Source of the DNA: Flavobacterium frigoris PS1
GTDB taxonomy: Bacteria; Bacteroidota; Bacteroidia; Flavobacteriales; Flavobacteriaceae
Reading direction: 5' to 3'
DNA length: 46,884 nucleotides
Assembly (NCBI RefSeq): GCF_000252125.1
Contig: NZ_AHKF01000030.1
Span: 1 to 46,884, forward strand
In this document: piece after piece, positions 24,428 to 32,263 of the stretch
Layout: every line of letters starts with the position of its first letter
Numbering within the stretch: position 1 is the first letter of the stretch
Translations under genes and position numbers: made by a program
The notes under the pieces: model-generated
Told to the model about the DNA's origin: nothing
The model's database searches: none
Seen by the model: the letters and a program-made list of their open reading frames with translations, nothing else

Positions 24428-26227
24428 ATGAAACAATACAGTTTTGAAGATTCGAATCTACCAAAGGTTAATGCCAATGAAAATCTGGAAACGATTTCCA
24501 ATAATTTTTTCAGGTCACTTTTTTGCACTGATAAATTTGAAATACGCTCTGAAACCAAAAGGGACAAAGGAATTGATTTTCATATTGAACTTAAAAAAGA
24601 AAATACCCCCGGTAATTGGGTTTATACCAATTATAGATTTGCCGTGCAGCTTAAAGCAACTGAATCTGTAAAAGCAAATAAGGACGAAAGTTTCACCCTT
24701 CAGATTGATTCTTCAAATATCAATTATCTACTCAATAATGGATTGCCAGCTTTTTATGTATTATATCATAAACCGACACAATCTTTTTACTTTGAAAATG
24801 TTAGTATTTTTCTTGCTGTGCTTCATCAAAAAGAACCCGACTGGAGCAAAAAAGAAAAACATGCGTTACGGTTTTCAAAAATACTTGATGATGACGCGAT
24901 TGAAGCTATTTATCAACAAACATTCGCAAACGGAATTTTGCTTCGCCGAATAAACCAGTATCAAAAAATACCATCTCCGGCAGACAAATTGCAGGGAATA
25001 CTTATTGACCACAATAATGAAGTTTACAGCGTTGCCGAAAATATCGAATATATTGACCAATTTGGGGCTGATCTAATCAACAACCATTATTTTAATTATA
25101 TAATTGAAATTGAACAAAGGACACATCCCCGTAATAATGCGACGCTAAGATTCAATCTCTACAGTGGTATTGCTTATTTTCATCGTGGGAACATATACAA
25201 GGCAATGGATCTCTTGAAAATCGCCGAAAAGCACTCCGACAACTTCGACAGTGGAATGCAGGCCGCACTGGAATATACCTTACTAAACGGCAAGTACCTT
25301 CTAGGCATTATAACCAAAGAGGAATATGACACTGAAATTCAGAAAATAAATGACCGAAAAGAAACAGGAACTTATTTTCAGAAAGAAAAAGCTTTTTACG
25401 AACTCTCTAGTAATAAATCAAATACTTCAGAAGGTCTTGCTACTGTCTACGATACTGTGAAAAATATTCTGGAATATGAGAAAAATAATCAAATCAGAAT
25501 CATTGCATATAACAAAATTATTTCTGCAGAGTCTACTATCTTGTTCCATGATTTAAATTCAAATTTCAGTTATTTTATCGGAAGGATAAAGAGTCCCTTA
25601 AAAACCAGAACCTATCTTGAATGGCTTGAGCTGGAGGGTAAATTTTTGAGACAAATAGACAGCCTTGCTGAATCAGCTCATAAATGTAATTTCCAAATTG
25701 GCATCGCTAATTTAATAATCGTAAGGATTAAGTGGAATTATGAAAAAGCCCTCCATACGCACTACTTGTCAAATTGGAATAAAAGATCATTTGATCTCAG
25801 CAAGGCTCTTGACGAGAAAACCCGTAAACAGCTAATCTTCGATTGCCAACAGCTAGATAAAATAGCAGAGTCTTATGATGCTATTGAGTTTCGGGAAAAT
25901 ATGCTTTCTTGTTATATTCTTGAATATCAAATCCTTCATTTTCTTCAAAGAGATGAGCAGGCAGCAGATTTATGTACAAAAATACTTAATTTCACAAATG
26001 CGTATGAATTTGCAGGTTTACAAAAGGAATATGAATTAATATTCACAGGCAATACCGCTCATCAGCAATTTGTCAATAAATATACAACGCATATCAACCA
26101 AATTCAAGATACTACAAGTAGAAATGGTATTGATATATACAGTCCATTGGACGAGAATTTTAATTTTGATCCTACCTGGTCAATCAAAGATTTTTTTGAA
26201 TTCAGCTTTCCAGAAGTTTCTTTATAA
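24428..26227 (+). CDS. DUF4365 nuclease-like domain fused to TPR-type helical repeats
   Basis: A 599-residue protein. Residues about 15-165 match DUF4365, a PD-(D/E)XK-like domain: D50 in KRDKGIDFHIEL and Q74-x-K76 in YRFAVQLKATES, where Gln replaces the usual Glu, as is common in DUF4365. The rest is helical with TPR-like pairs, for example LRFNLYSGIAYFHRGNIYKA at 240-259 followed by MDLLKIAEKH. The plan, an N-terminal nuclease with a C-terminal helical array, mirrors that of the NACHT protein upstream but without an NTPase. It is the last gene of the three-gene set and is followed by a perfect palindrome. It may be a second effector or a sensor for the NACHT protein; that is inference. Confidence 0.75.
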   Translation: MKQYSFEDSNLPKVNANENLETISNNFFRSLFCTDKFEIRSETKRDKGIDFHIELKKENTPGNWVYTNYRFAVQLKATESVKANKDESFTLQIDSSNINYLLNNGLPAFYVLYHKPTQSFYFENVSIFLAVLHQKEPDWSKKEKHALRFSKILDDDAIEAIYQQTFANGILLRRINQYQKIPSPADKLQGILIDHNNEVYSVAENIEYIDQFGADLINNHYFNYIIEIEQRTHPRNNATLRFNLYSGIAYFHRGNIYKAMDLLKIAEKHSDNFDSGMQAALEYTLLNGKYLLGIITKEEYDTEIQKINDRKETGTYFQKEKAFYELSSNKSNTSEGLATVYDTVKNILEYEKNNQIRIIAYNKIISAESTILFHDLNSNFSYFIGRIKSPLKTRTYLEWLELEGKFLRQIDSLAESAHKCNFQIGIANLIIVRIKWNYEKALHTHYLSNWNKRSFDLSKALDEKTRKQLIFDCQQLDKIAESYDAIEFRENMLSCYILEYQILHFLQRDEQAADLCTKILNFTNAYEFAGLQKEYELIFTGNTAHQQFVNKYTTHINQIQDTTSRNGIDIYSPLDENFNFDPTWSIKDFFEFSFPEVSL

Positions 26228-26250
26228 TCCAAATAATTAACACAAATTTC

Positions 26251-26310
26251 AACCCAAGAAAACAAGCCATGTAAGCCTTTAAAGGCTTACATGGCTTGTT
26301 TTCTTGGGTT
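26251..26310. repeat. Perfect 60-bp palindrome after the NACHT operon
   Basis: Bases 26251-26280 are the exact reverse complement of 26281-26310, with no spacer, giving a 30-bp-arm cruciform or RNA hairpin. It begins 23 bp after the stop of the DUF4365 gene. There is no T run on either side, so it is not a classical intrinsic terminator. The central part reads AAGCCTTT/AAAGGCTT. Confidence 0.9.
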
Positions 26311-26318
26311 AGGGTTTG

Positions 26319-26347
26319 TTGCTCAAGCGCCCGTACCGCTTGAGCAA
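26319..26347. repeat. Second inverted repeat next to the palindrome
   Basis: Arms TTGCTCAAGCG (26319-26329) and CGCTTGAGCAA (26337-26347) are perfectly complementary around the seven-base loop CCCGTAC. It starts only nine bases after the 60-bp palindrome, so the pair forms a double-hairpin structure. A CTTTTTATATTT stretch follows within 20 bases and could help termination on the plus strand. Confidence 0.75.
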
Positions 26348-26490
26348 AGGTAATCTTTTTATATTTAGAAATATACCCCATTACATTAAAAATCAATACA
26401 TTAAATTCCAATCTATAACTAGATGTTTTTTTGATCTAATCAAACCTAAAATAATTAATATTTATATAAATATTCTTCATGATTTAGATT

Positions 26491-26609
26491 TACTAATTTC
26501 AGCACTATCGAATTTACTAATTTAAACACAGTGGATTTACTAATTTTATCACGTTTATGTTTACTAATTTTAGTACATTTGCATATACTAATTTTATCAC
26601 GTATCCACG
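26491..26609. promoter_or_regulatory. Five ~24-bp tandem repeats upstream of the Fic gene, likely operator
   Basis: The core TACTAATTT recurs at 26491, 26515, 26538, 26562 and 26586, that is every 23-24 bases, usually within a longer unit of the form gatTTACTAATTTtAtCACg. The array ends 54 bases before the ATG of the AbiEi-like/Fic gene. AbiEi-type antitoxins repress their own promoters by binding repeats through their winged helix, so this is a likely autoregulatory operator. A spacing of about two helical turns would put all sites on one face of the DNA. Confidence 0.7.
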
Positions 26610-26662
26610 CATGCAAATTTCTAAGTAAAATTATAGTATGGTTAACAATAATATAATTAAAA

Positions 26663-28225
26663 ATGGCAACACCAAAAGAAAGATTTGTAGAAGCACTTAC
26701 TTTTCTTAAAGACATACAAGAGAAGAACATTGTGGGAATACATACCGAAGATATCCCTAATGCAAAATATCGACAGCTGCTGGTAAAAAATGGTTTTATT
26801 CGAGAGGTTTCTAAAGGCTGGTACATTGCAACAGACCCAAGTGAAAAAGAAGGGGAAACAACTGCCTGGTTTAGTTCATACTGGGATTTTATTTCTCAAT
26901 TTCTTAATAAAAAATATGGGGAGAACTGGTGTATGTCTGCTGATCAATCACTGCTTATACATTCTGGAAACTGGTCAGTCCCACAGCAATTAATTGTACG
27001 CTCCCCCGAAGGCAACAACAAACCAACCCCATTGCCATACAATACATCACTTTTCAATCTAAAGACTACTATAGCATTACCCGATCAAATTGAGATACAA
27101 AGAGGTATAAAAATGTACAATCTGCAGAGTGCTCTTATCTATAGCAGCCCTTCTTTGTATACTCATAATGCAATTGATGCCCGTACGACACTTTCAATGA
27201 TCAGGGATGCCTCTGAGTTATTGCCAATATTGTTGGAGAATGGGCATACCACACTCGCTGGACGTTTAGCCGGTGCATTTCGCAATATACATCGTGATAG
27301 AATAGCAGATCAGATTATTGAAACATTCAAGATAGCAGATTACGATATTCGCGAAGAAGACCCATTTAACAATCAACTTGATATCAAATTATCTCCGCGC
27401 GAGCGATCTCCATATGCAAACCGAATTCGCTTAATGTGGATGCAGATGCGCAAAGATATTATAAATAACTTTCCTGCCCAGCCCGGACTACCCAAAGACA
27501 CTAATTCATATCTTAAAGAAATTGATGATATTTTTATTACTGATGCTTATCATTCATTATCTATTGAACGCTATCGTGTAACTCCGGAATTAATTGCCAA
27601 AGTGAGCAGTGGCAGATGGGACGCAAAAGAAAATGAGGAGGATCAAAAACAAAGGGATGCTATGGCTGCTAGAGGTTATTATCAAGCATTTACGCAAGTT
27701 AAAGAGACAATTAAAGAAATCTTAAAGGGAGCAAACCCTGGCATCGAAGTAGACAAAGATCATTCCAAATGGTACAGAGAACTATTTGATCCAAGTGTAG
27801 CAGCTGGCATATTAAAAGCATCGGATCTGGCCGGATATCGAAATCATCAAGTCTATATTGGCAACTCTAAACACACACCGCTTAACGTCGAGGCTATGCG
27901 TGATACTATGCCAATTCTTTTTGAATTGCTTGAACAAGAAAGTGAAGCCTCGGTACGTGCTGTTTTAGGACATTTCATATTTGTATTTATTCATCCCTAT
28001 ATGGATGGAAATGGACGAATGGGACGTTTTCTTTTAAATGCTATGCTGGCATCCGGTGGATATCCATGGACAGTAATACCTGTTGAAAAAAGGGACGAAT
28101 ACATGCAGGCACTGGAAAAAGCCAGCGTAGATCAGAATATTATTCCATTTGCAGCATTCCTTGGATATCTGGTAAATGAAACACTAAAAGGAAAAGCAGT
28201 AGCTGAATTACCCCCTTCCATATAA
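26663..28225 (+). CDS. AbiEi-like winged-helix domain fused to a Fic domain
   Basis: A 520-residue protein. The N-terminal ~230 residues begin with a winged helix of the AbiEi antitoxin/regulator type (KYRQLLVKNGFIREVSKGWY, 35-54) and a following AbiEi-like body with SADQSLLIHSGNWSVPQQLI. The C-terminal half is a Fic domain: active site HPYMDGNGRMGR (H444 to R455), preceded by the Fic_N-like helix with SLSIERYRV (298-306), which corresponds to the inhibitory S-x-x-x-E-[GN] motif with Arg in place of Gly/Asn. Fic domains transfer AMP or related groups from nucleotides to protein hydroxyls. Joined regulator and toxin in one chain suggests a self-contained toxin-antitoxin unit controlled by the tandem repeats in front of it. 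The target is unknown. Confidence 0.82.
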   Translation: MATPKERFVEALTFLKDIQEKNIVGIHTEDIPNAKYRQLLVKNGFIREVSKGWYIATDPSEKEGETTAWFSSYWDFISQFLNKKYGENWCMSADQSLLIHSGNWSVPQQLIVRSPEGNNKPTPLPYNTSLFNLKTTIALPDQIEIQRGIKMYNLQSALIYSSPSLYTHNAIDARTTLSMIRDASELLPILLENGHTTLAGRLAGAFRNIHRDRIADQIIETFKIADYDIREEDPFNNQLDIKLSPRERSPYANRIRLMWMQMRKDIINNFPAQPGLPKDTNSYLKEIDDIFITDAYHSLSIERYRVTPELIAKVSSGRWDAKENEEDQKQRDAMAARGYYQAFTQVKETIKEILKGANPGIEVDKDHSKWYRELFDPSVAAGILKASDLAGYRNHQVYIGNSKHTPLNVEAMRDTMPILFELLEQESEASVRAVLGHFIFVFIHPYMDGNGRMGRFLLNAMLASGGYPWTVIPVEKRDEYMQALEKASVDQNIIPFAAFLGYLVNETLKGKAVAELPPSI

Positions 28226-28371
28226 AAAATCCAATAAAACCAACCAATTCATTTGTCGTGCTTTTATTAGTAATATCTTGTAAGTTCTAAACATAAATCA
28301 ATATTGGCCTCCACTTTTGCAAGTTAGTTTAGTAAATATATATTATAAAAATATGAAAGAAGAAAACGATC

Positions 28372-28524
28372 TATAGTAAAGTATGTAAAAGGGAAATCCC
28401 AGTTAATAAACAAGGTAAACGCATTTATTTTTACAGACATGAGTTAATGAAATGGATTAAGTCTGGTCGAGTAAAAACTTATTTCGAAATCCAAAATGAT
28501 ATTGAAAAGAGGTCACAAATCTAA
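28372..28524 (+). pseudogene. 3' fragment of a second excisionase-like gene
   Basis: These 153 bases encode the wing and C-terminal helix of the protein encoded at 10731 (YSKVCKREIPVNKQGKRIYF and on to the stop), with one amino-acid change (Lys to Gln near the end) and two synonymous changes. The N-terminal half with the coiled coil and the HTH is missing and no start codon lies in frame upstream, so the piece is not expected to be translated. The synonymous pattern suggests that it came from a functional related gene. Confidence 0.8.
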
Positions 28525-28721
28525 AGTTAATACTAGATTTTTGACCTCTTTACTTTTTAAATCTAATCTCTAAGTATTCCCATCATACAAGACTTAGTTT
28601 TTTTATGTAAGTGATATAATCAACATTCAAAGTTTATAACTATTTTTGCATAAACAACTCCCATGAGTTATGTTATCTTGATAAGGATACTTTGTTTTGT
28701 TTTGCGATAATGTGTTTTAAA

Positions 28722-28740
28722 TTGTACCATAATTGTACCA
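28722..28740. repeat. Paired TTGTACCA octamers, right-end copy
   Basis: The unit is identical to that at 11246-11264: two direct TTGTACCA octamers separated by TAA. Its presence at both island ends within otherwise diverging sequence suggests that it is functionally conserved. Confidence 0.6.
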
Positions 28741-28868
28741 CTAAAGTTTAGAGCCCTATTAAAGTAAGGAAAGTTATTTTCTGTATTGGAAAGTAAAATA
28801 ATATTCATTTTTACACTTCTACTCTAGAACTTTAACACCTAATATTACCTTAAATATTGTAAACAACA

Positions 28869-29228
28869 ATGATGACAATCGAAGACTTAGTTGGTAGCTA
28901 CTCCATTGAAGGAAGTAATCAAGATGCTGTTGACGAACTTAGTTACAAAGGTACACTCAGCTTATCCCTAGATTTAAACAATCGCATTATAGCCCATTGG
29001 CTAATCAGTAATCAGGTACAAAATGGTAGTGGATTTTTCAAAGACAATATCCTAGTTATTAATTTCAACTATCGCAGCGAAGACAATTCTATTTACAAAG
29101 GTGTCGCCGTTTACAAATGTATCAACAAAGACGTTCTAGATGGATTTTGGTCTGAAAAACACGGAAACCCCCTGTACTTAGGAAGTGAACGTTGTTTTAG
29201 AATAGGCTCCAAAGAACTTTTGAACTAA
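28869..29228 (+). CDS. Conserved small cytoplasmic protein, function unknown
   Basis: A 119-residue protein, the first intact gene to the right of the island. It starts MMTIEDLVGSYSIEGSNQDA and is made mostly of predicted beta strands (YKGTLSLSLDLNNRIIAHWL, later GVAVYKCINKDVLDGFWSEK), suggesting a small beta-barrel or lipocalin-like fold. No signal peptide or catalytic motif is visible, and I do not recognise a family. Two ATGs are adjacent (28869, 28872). A terminator-like hairpin follows it at 29290. Confidence 0.6.
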   Translation: MMTIEDLVGSYSIEGSNQDAVDELSYKGTLSLSLDLNNRIIAHWLISNQVQNGSGFFKDNILVINFNYRSEDNSIYKGVAVYKCINKDVLDGFWSEKHGNPLYLGSERCFRIGSKELLN

Positions 29229-29390
29229 TTTTTTGGCTGTCAGGGCAGGCTATACACTGCAAGTCCGCAGCAAGCAGTCCATAAAACATAAGCCCGAAAC
29301 GAGCTCCCTTTGGTTGCTGTTTCGGGCTTTGTTTCACAAAAGCCTGCATCCCTGGCGGGCTTTCCGTTACTATCCTTGACATAAGATGGC
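29229..29390. repeat. GC-rich intergenic element, possible dispersed repeat
   Basis: This stretch is visibly richer in G and C than both neighbours and contains several short complementary pieces, including the AAGCCCGAAAC/GTTTCGGGCTT hairpin. Minus-strand translation gives a plausible peptide, but with no start context. Elements of this look are scattered between genes in flavobacterial chromosomes (from memory). Copy number cannot be judged from one window. Confidence 0.45.
29290..29329 (+). terminator. Hairpin AAGCCCGAAAC / GTTTCGGGCTT
   Basis: Perfect 11-bp arms at 29290-29300 and 29319-29329 with an 18-base loop, followed by TGTTTC. It lies 62 bases after the stop of the 119-residue gene and may terminate it; the T run is weak. 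Confidence 0.55.
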
Positions 29391-29474
29391 GTTGTTATCT
29401 ACCCGTTTAACAAATTAACACATAACTATATAACAACCAATTGTTTAAACTATTTTTTTCACTATCTTCAAGAT

Positions 29475-30611
29475 ATGAAAAAACACTTCAATATTATTAT
29501 CGCTGGTGCAGGCGGCATTGCCGAAGCCGTCGGCTTGCTGTTGATGGAATGGAGCGAGGTTACCCCCAGCCTCTTCATTGGTAACCGAACGCTTTCTAAT
29601 GCACAAAAAGTGGCTCAATGGATTGAAGAAGGCAGCACTAAAAAGTGCGAAATAAAAGCCTTCCATCTTCCGGAAAATGGAATTACTGACGAAATGCAGG
29701 AGCTTTTCTTTAAAGGCGATATCATTCTGGACTGCCTTCCCGGTAGTCAAGCCCCAAAAATGGCTCAATTTGCCAAGGATTTTGCCATGCATTACGCCAA
29801 TCTAACCGAATATGTGGCTGAAACTGAAAGAATAATGACATTGGCCTCTGACGCAAAAACCGGTTTCATACTTCAGACTGGCCTAGCGCCAGGCTACATT
29901 GACTTACTTGCCCACGGACTATTTCAGGAATTTTGCAATGACTTTGATGTACATAAAGTAGACAAATTAGAATTTAAAGTAGGTGCATTGACAAACCATG
30001 CTGTTGCACCACACTATTATGGATTTACTTGGAGCCCGGTAGGTGTAGCAACGGAATACCTCAAAGATGCCATAGTCCTTCGCGATTATAAAAAAACATC
30101 CTTAGCTGCTTTGTCGGAAAGAGCTACCATCATTATTGACGGTATAGCATTTGATGAGGACCTTACTTCAGGAGGTGCAGCTGATTTACCAGATGCACTG
30201 TCTGGAAAAGTACGTTCACTCGATTATAAAACCTTGCGCCATCCAGGACATTATGCTTGGGTAGAGGAACAACTTAGCGAATTGAAAAATCCGATTAACG
30301 CCATTCACGATCTCCAAGCAAAAATGCAAGCCATAATACCTCATATAGAAGATGACCAAATTGTATTGTATGCAGCAGTCGAAGGAAAAGACGCGACGGG
30401 AATATTACGCAGACGAGAAGTTGCCAAGCGTATTCTTCCTTTGAAAGTAGGAAATCAACTATTGAGAGCTATACAAACAACCACAGCTGCTCCCTTGGCC
30501 CAAGCAGCCCAACTCCTACTCGAAAACCCACATAGGGGCCTGCTATTACAAAGCCAACTAGATCCTAAGAAATTTCTAAACGGAATTTATGTTTCAAGGG
30601 TATACGGCTAA
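29475..30611 (+). CDS. Saccharopine dehydrogenase-like NAD(P)-dependent oxidoreductase
   Basis: A 378-residue cytoplasmic protein of the saccharopine dehydrogenase family. The N-terminal Rossmann motif is IIIAGAGGIAEAVGLLLMEW (residues 8-27), with IGNRTLSNAQKVAQWI as the second strand and helix; the conserved TGLAPGYIDLLAHGLF at about residues 138-153 and the GFTWSPVGVATEYLKDA region match the catalytic domain of lysine-pathway and carboxynorspermidine-type dehydrogenases. Which substrate it uses cannot be told. It stands alone, with 246 bp upstream and 183 bp downstream of non-coding DNA. Start chosen at the first ATG, directly before the Rossmann strand. Confidence 0.82.
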   Translation: MKKHFNIIIAGAGGIAEAVGLLLMEWSEVTPSLFIGNRTLSNAQKVAQWIEEGSTKKCEIKAFHLPENGITDEMQELFFKGDIILDCLPGSQAPKMAQFAKDFAMHYANLTEYVAETERIMTLASDAKTGFILQTGLAPGYIDLLAHGLFQEFCNDFDVHKVDKLEFKVGALTNHAVAPHYYGFTWSPVGVATEYLKDAIVLRDYKKTSLAALSERATIIIDGIAFDEDLTSGGAADLPDALSGKVRSLDYKTLRHPGHYAWVEEQLSELKNPINAIHDLQAKMQAIIPHIEDDQIVLYAAVEGKDATGILRRREVAKRILPLKVGNQLLRAIQTTTAAPLAQAAQLLLENPHRGLLLQSQLDPKKFLNGIYVSRVYG

Positions 30612-30764
30612 TGTATATGCAACAGAAACACAGCAATCACTTTCAAAAATCATATTAATCAAAAACAGCTTTCTAATCAACTAACGAATCTACCTTTATA
30701 AATTTCAAACAATTTTATTCTATTTATTGTATTTAAATCACTATTTTTTCGGAAAATTTCGCAA

Positions 30765-30772
30765 TACTTTTG
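30765..30772 (+). promoter_or_regulatory. Candidate -7 element TACTTTTG
   Basis: The octamer matches TAnnTTTG and lies 22 bases before the ATG at 30795. The T-rich stretch 30743-30749 is about the right distance for a weak -33 element. Confidence 0.5.
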
Positions 30773-30794
30773 CATACAAAATAGTAGCATAGAA

Positions 30795-31505
30795 ATGAAA
30801 ACCTATTACATTAACAACGGTAATGATAACGCTGGCCCTTTTACGCTTGAGGAGTTAAAAAACCAACAAATAAAGAAAAATACATTAGTCTGGCACCAAG
30901 GCATGGACGAATGGAAACATGCAGTGGACTTAGTAGAATTTGTCCCGTTTTTTAGAGCAGCTATACCTACTATAAAACAACCTACTCCCGCTCCAAAAGC
31001 GGAAGAAACAAAATCTAACCAAACTATTTTTGGACTCAAGAAAAGTTACTTCTTTTTAGCTCTAGGCTTTTTAGCAATAATGATGACTGTTATAGCGCTT
31101 GATATTATTCAGAGTAATAAAAGAAATGATTTGGACTTAAAAAATAAGCAAACGGAGTTCGGTAACGTGCAAGTGGAATTAGAACAGAAAGAATCCAACG
31201 AACAACGCATTCAACAAGAGATACAAAAAAGAATAGCATCTGAAAACAATAGTAAAAGAAGAAAAGATTCAATTACTGTTCGTCTTTCTGAAATCAAAGA
31301 TTTTCTTATTGAAGATAAAAATCAGTTAGCTGAAGCAAAAAATAACTTATCCGCTCTCGAAAACTTTCAACAATTACAATCAGAAAGCAGCCAGGAAGAA
31401 CAGGTTCGCCTAGCCCAAAATGACATTGCAAATTGGAAAAGGGAAATTGATCAGCTAGAAAACGAAGCCAATAGATTGTATCTAGAGCTAGAAGCAATAC
31501 ATTAA
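30795..31505 (+). CDS. GYF_2 (DUF4339) domain membrane protein with coiled coil
   Basis: A 236-residue protein of three parts. Residues 1-50 form a GYF_2/DUF4339 domain (YYINNGNDNAGPFTLEELKN, then VWHQGMDEWKHA), a small peptide-binding-like module common in bacterial membrane proteins. Residues 77-100 (KSYFFLALGFLAIMMTVIAL) are a single transmembrane helix. Residues 110-235 form a long Glu/Gln/Asn-rich coiled coil. The topology would put the GYF_2 domain in the cytoplasm and the coiled coil outside the inner membrane, or the reverse. Function is unknown. It converges on the 2OG-oxygenase gene with a 17-bp gap. Confidence 0.7.
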   Translation: MKTYYINNGNDNAGPFTLEELKNQQIKKNTLVWHQGMDEWKHAVDLVEFVPFFRAAIPTIKQPTPAPKAEETKSNQTIFGLKKSYFFLALGFLAIMMTVIALDIIQSNKRNDLDLKNKQTEFGNVQVELEQKESNEQRIQQEIQKRIASENNSKRRKDSITVRLSEIKDFLIEDKNQLAEAKNNLSALENFQQLQSESSQEEQVRLAQNDIANWKREIDQLENEANRLYLELEAIH

Positions 31506-31522
31506 ATATTTTTTAAAAGACA

Positions 31523-32116
31523 CTAATCACATTTTAACCAGCCCGTAATACTCATTCGGGTGTTATTGGTCACTAAAACTTCATGAAGTAATTCATCACT
31601 TTTAAAGAAAACTGTTTTCCCTTGTATTGGTGTGATTTTCTGATTGTGATTTTCTTGGTGAATTAACAGTTCTCCACCATCACTGGGTTGCCAATTACTA
31701 TTTAAATAACTAATCATCGAATATTTACGACTGGGGTTATTTTGAAATTGATCAAAATGTTGCAAATAGAAGTCTCCTTTTTCATATAGTGAATAATGAA
31801 ACTCGTATCCTGTAATTCCAGCAAAGCAACTCTCATTTAAATAACTGATAAATGCTTCTATTTGATCAAAAAAGGCATTTTCAAAGACATTATTGTTCTT
31901 TCTATCAAGCCAATATATAGAATCACTACGAACCGCACTATCATAAACAATAGCTTCTGAATTTCCTGTTCCGGCAAAAATCAATAAATCTTGTTGGTTT
32001 AAGGCTAATAAATTTTGTTTTAAGTGGTTCGCCAAATCATCACTTAAAAAATTTTCAGATATACCTACTTTATTATCAATATAAGTGGTAATCAAAGCTT
32101 CAAAGCTATTTTCCAT
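31523..32116 (-). CDS. 2-oxoglutarate/Fe(II)-dependent oxygenase (prolyl-4-hydroxylase type)
   Basis: A 197-residue soluble protein with the full iron and 2-oxoglutarate set of the P4H-like family: H120 and D122 in YLQHFDQFQ, distal H178 in ELLHEVLV, and R187 in NTRMSITGW, which binds the 2-oxoglutarate carboxylate. The conserved SMISYLNSNWQPSDGGELLI lies between them. It is predicted to hydroxylate a protein side chain, possibly proline; the target is unknown. The gene is transcribed alone, with a palindromic terminator of the neighbouring operon just upstream of it. Confidence 0.83.
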   Translation of the reverse strand: MENSFEALITTYIDNKVGISENFLSDDLANHLKQNLLALNQQDLLIFAGTGNSEAIVYDSAVRSDSIYWLDRKNNNVFENAFFDQIEAFISYLNESCFAGITGYEFHYSLYEKGDFYLQHFDQFQNNPSRKYSMISYLNSNWQPSDGGELLIHQENHNQKITPIQGKTVFFKSDELLHEVLVTNNTRMSITGWLKCD

Positions 32117-32210
32117 TAGTTTTAATCAACCGCAAGGACGGATAATCTTTGTAAGGTAGTATATATTCCATCACATATAACATGCTGATAGCATTATAGC
32201 TATAATAAAA

Positions 32211-32244
32211 AATAGCGCTTAGAAAATATTTTCTAAGCGCTATT
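32211..32244 (-). terminator. Perfect 34-bp palindrome, terminator of the MoxR/vWA operon
   Basis: AATAGCGCTTAGAAAAT followed by its exact reverse complement forms a 17-bp-arm hairpin with no separate loop. On the minus strand it is followed by TTTTATT, fitting an intrinsic terminator 20 bp after the MoxR-like stop codon. Confidence 0.8.
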
Positions 32245-32263
32245 ACATAACTAATCGTTTATT

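Larger units (their letters stand above)
28372..28797. repeat. Right copy of the ~420-bp direct repeat flanking the island
   Basis: It corresponds to 10902-11317 in the same orientation. Identity starts abruptly at TATAGTAAAG after unrelated sequence and fades around 28797. It includes the last 50 codons of the excisionase-like gene, a one-mismatch version of its terminator (28505-28552), a well conserved block around 28655-28710 and the paired TTGTACCA motif. It marks the right end of the accessory island. Confidence 0.88.

Noticed and set aside
26202..26411. 69-codon minus-strand frame across the end of the DUF4365 gene
   Set aside because: It is produced by reading through the 60-bp palindrome and the adjoining hairpin; no start context, and it overlaps the end of a convincing gene.
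26491..26609. CRISPR-like array
   Set aside because: The repeat core is only 9 bases with short variable remainder, no unique spacers of 30 bases and no cas genes nearby; an operator array fits better.
29197..29382. 61-codon minus-strand frame in the GC-rich block
   Set aside because: It is contained in a hairpin-bearing, repeat-like block and overlaps the end of the upstream gene; treated as a repeat element instead.
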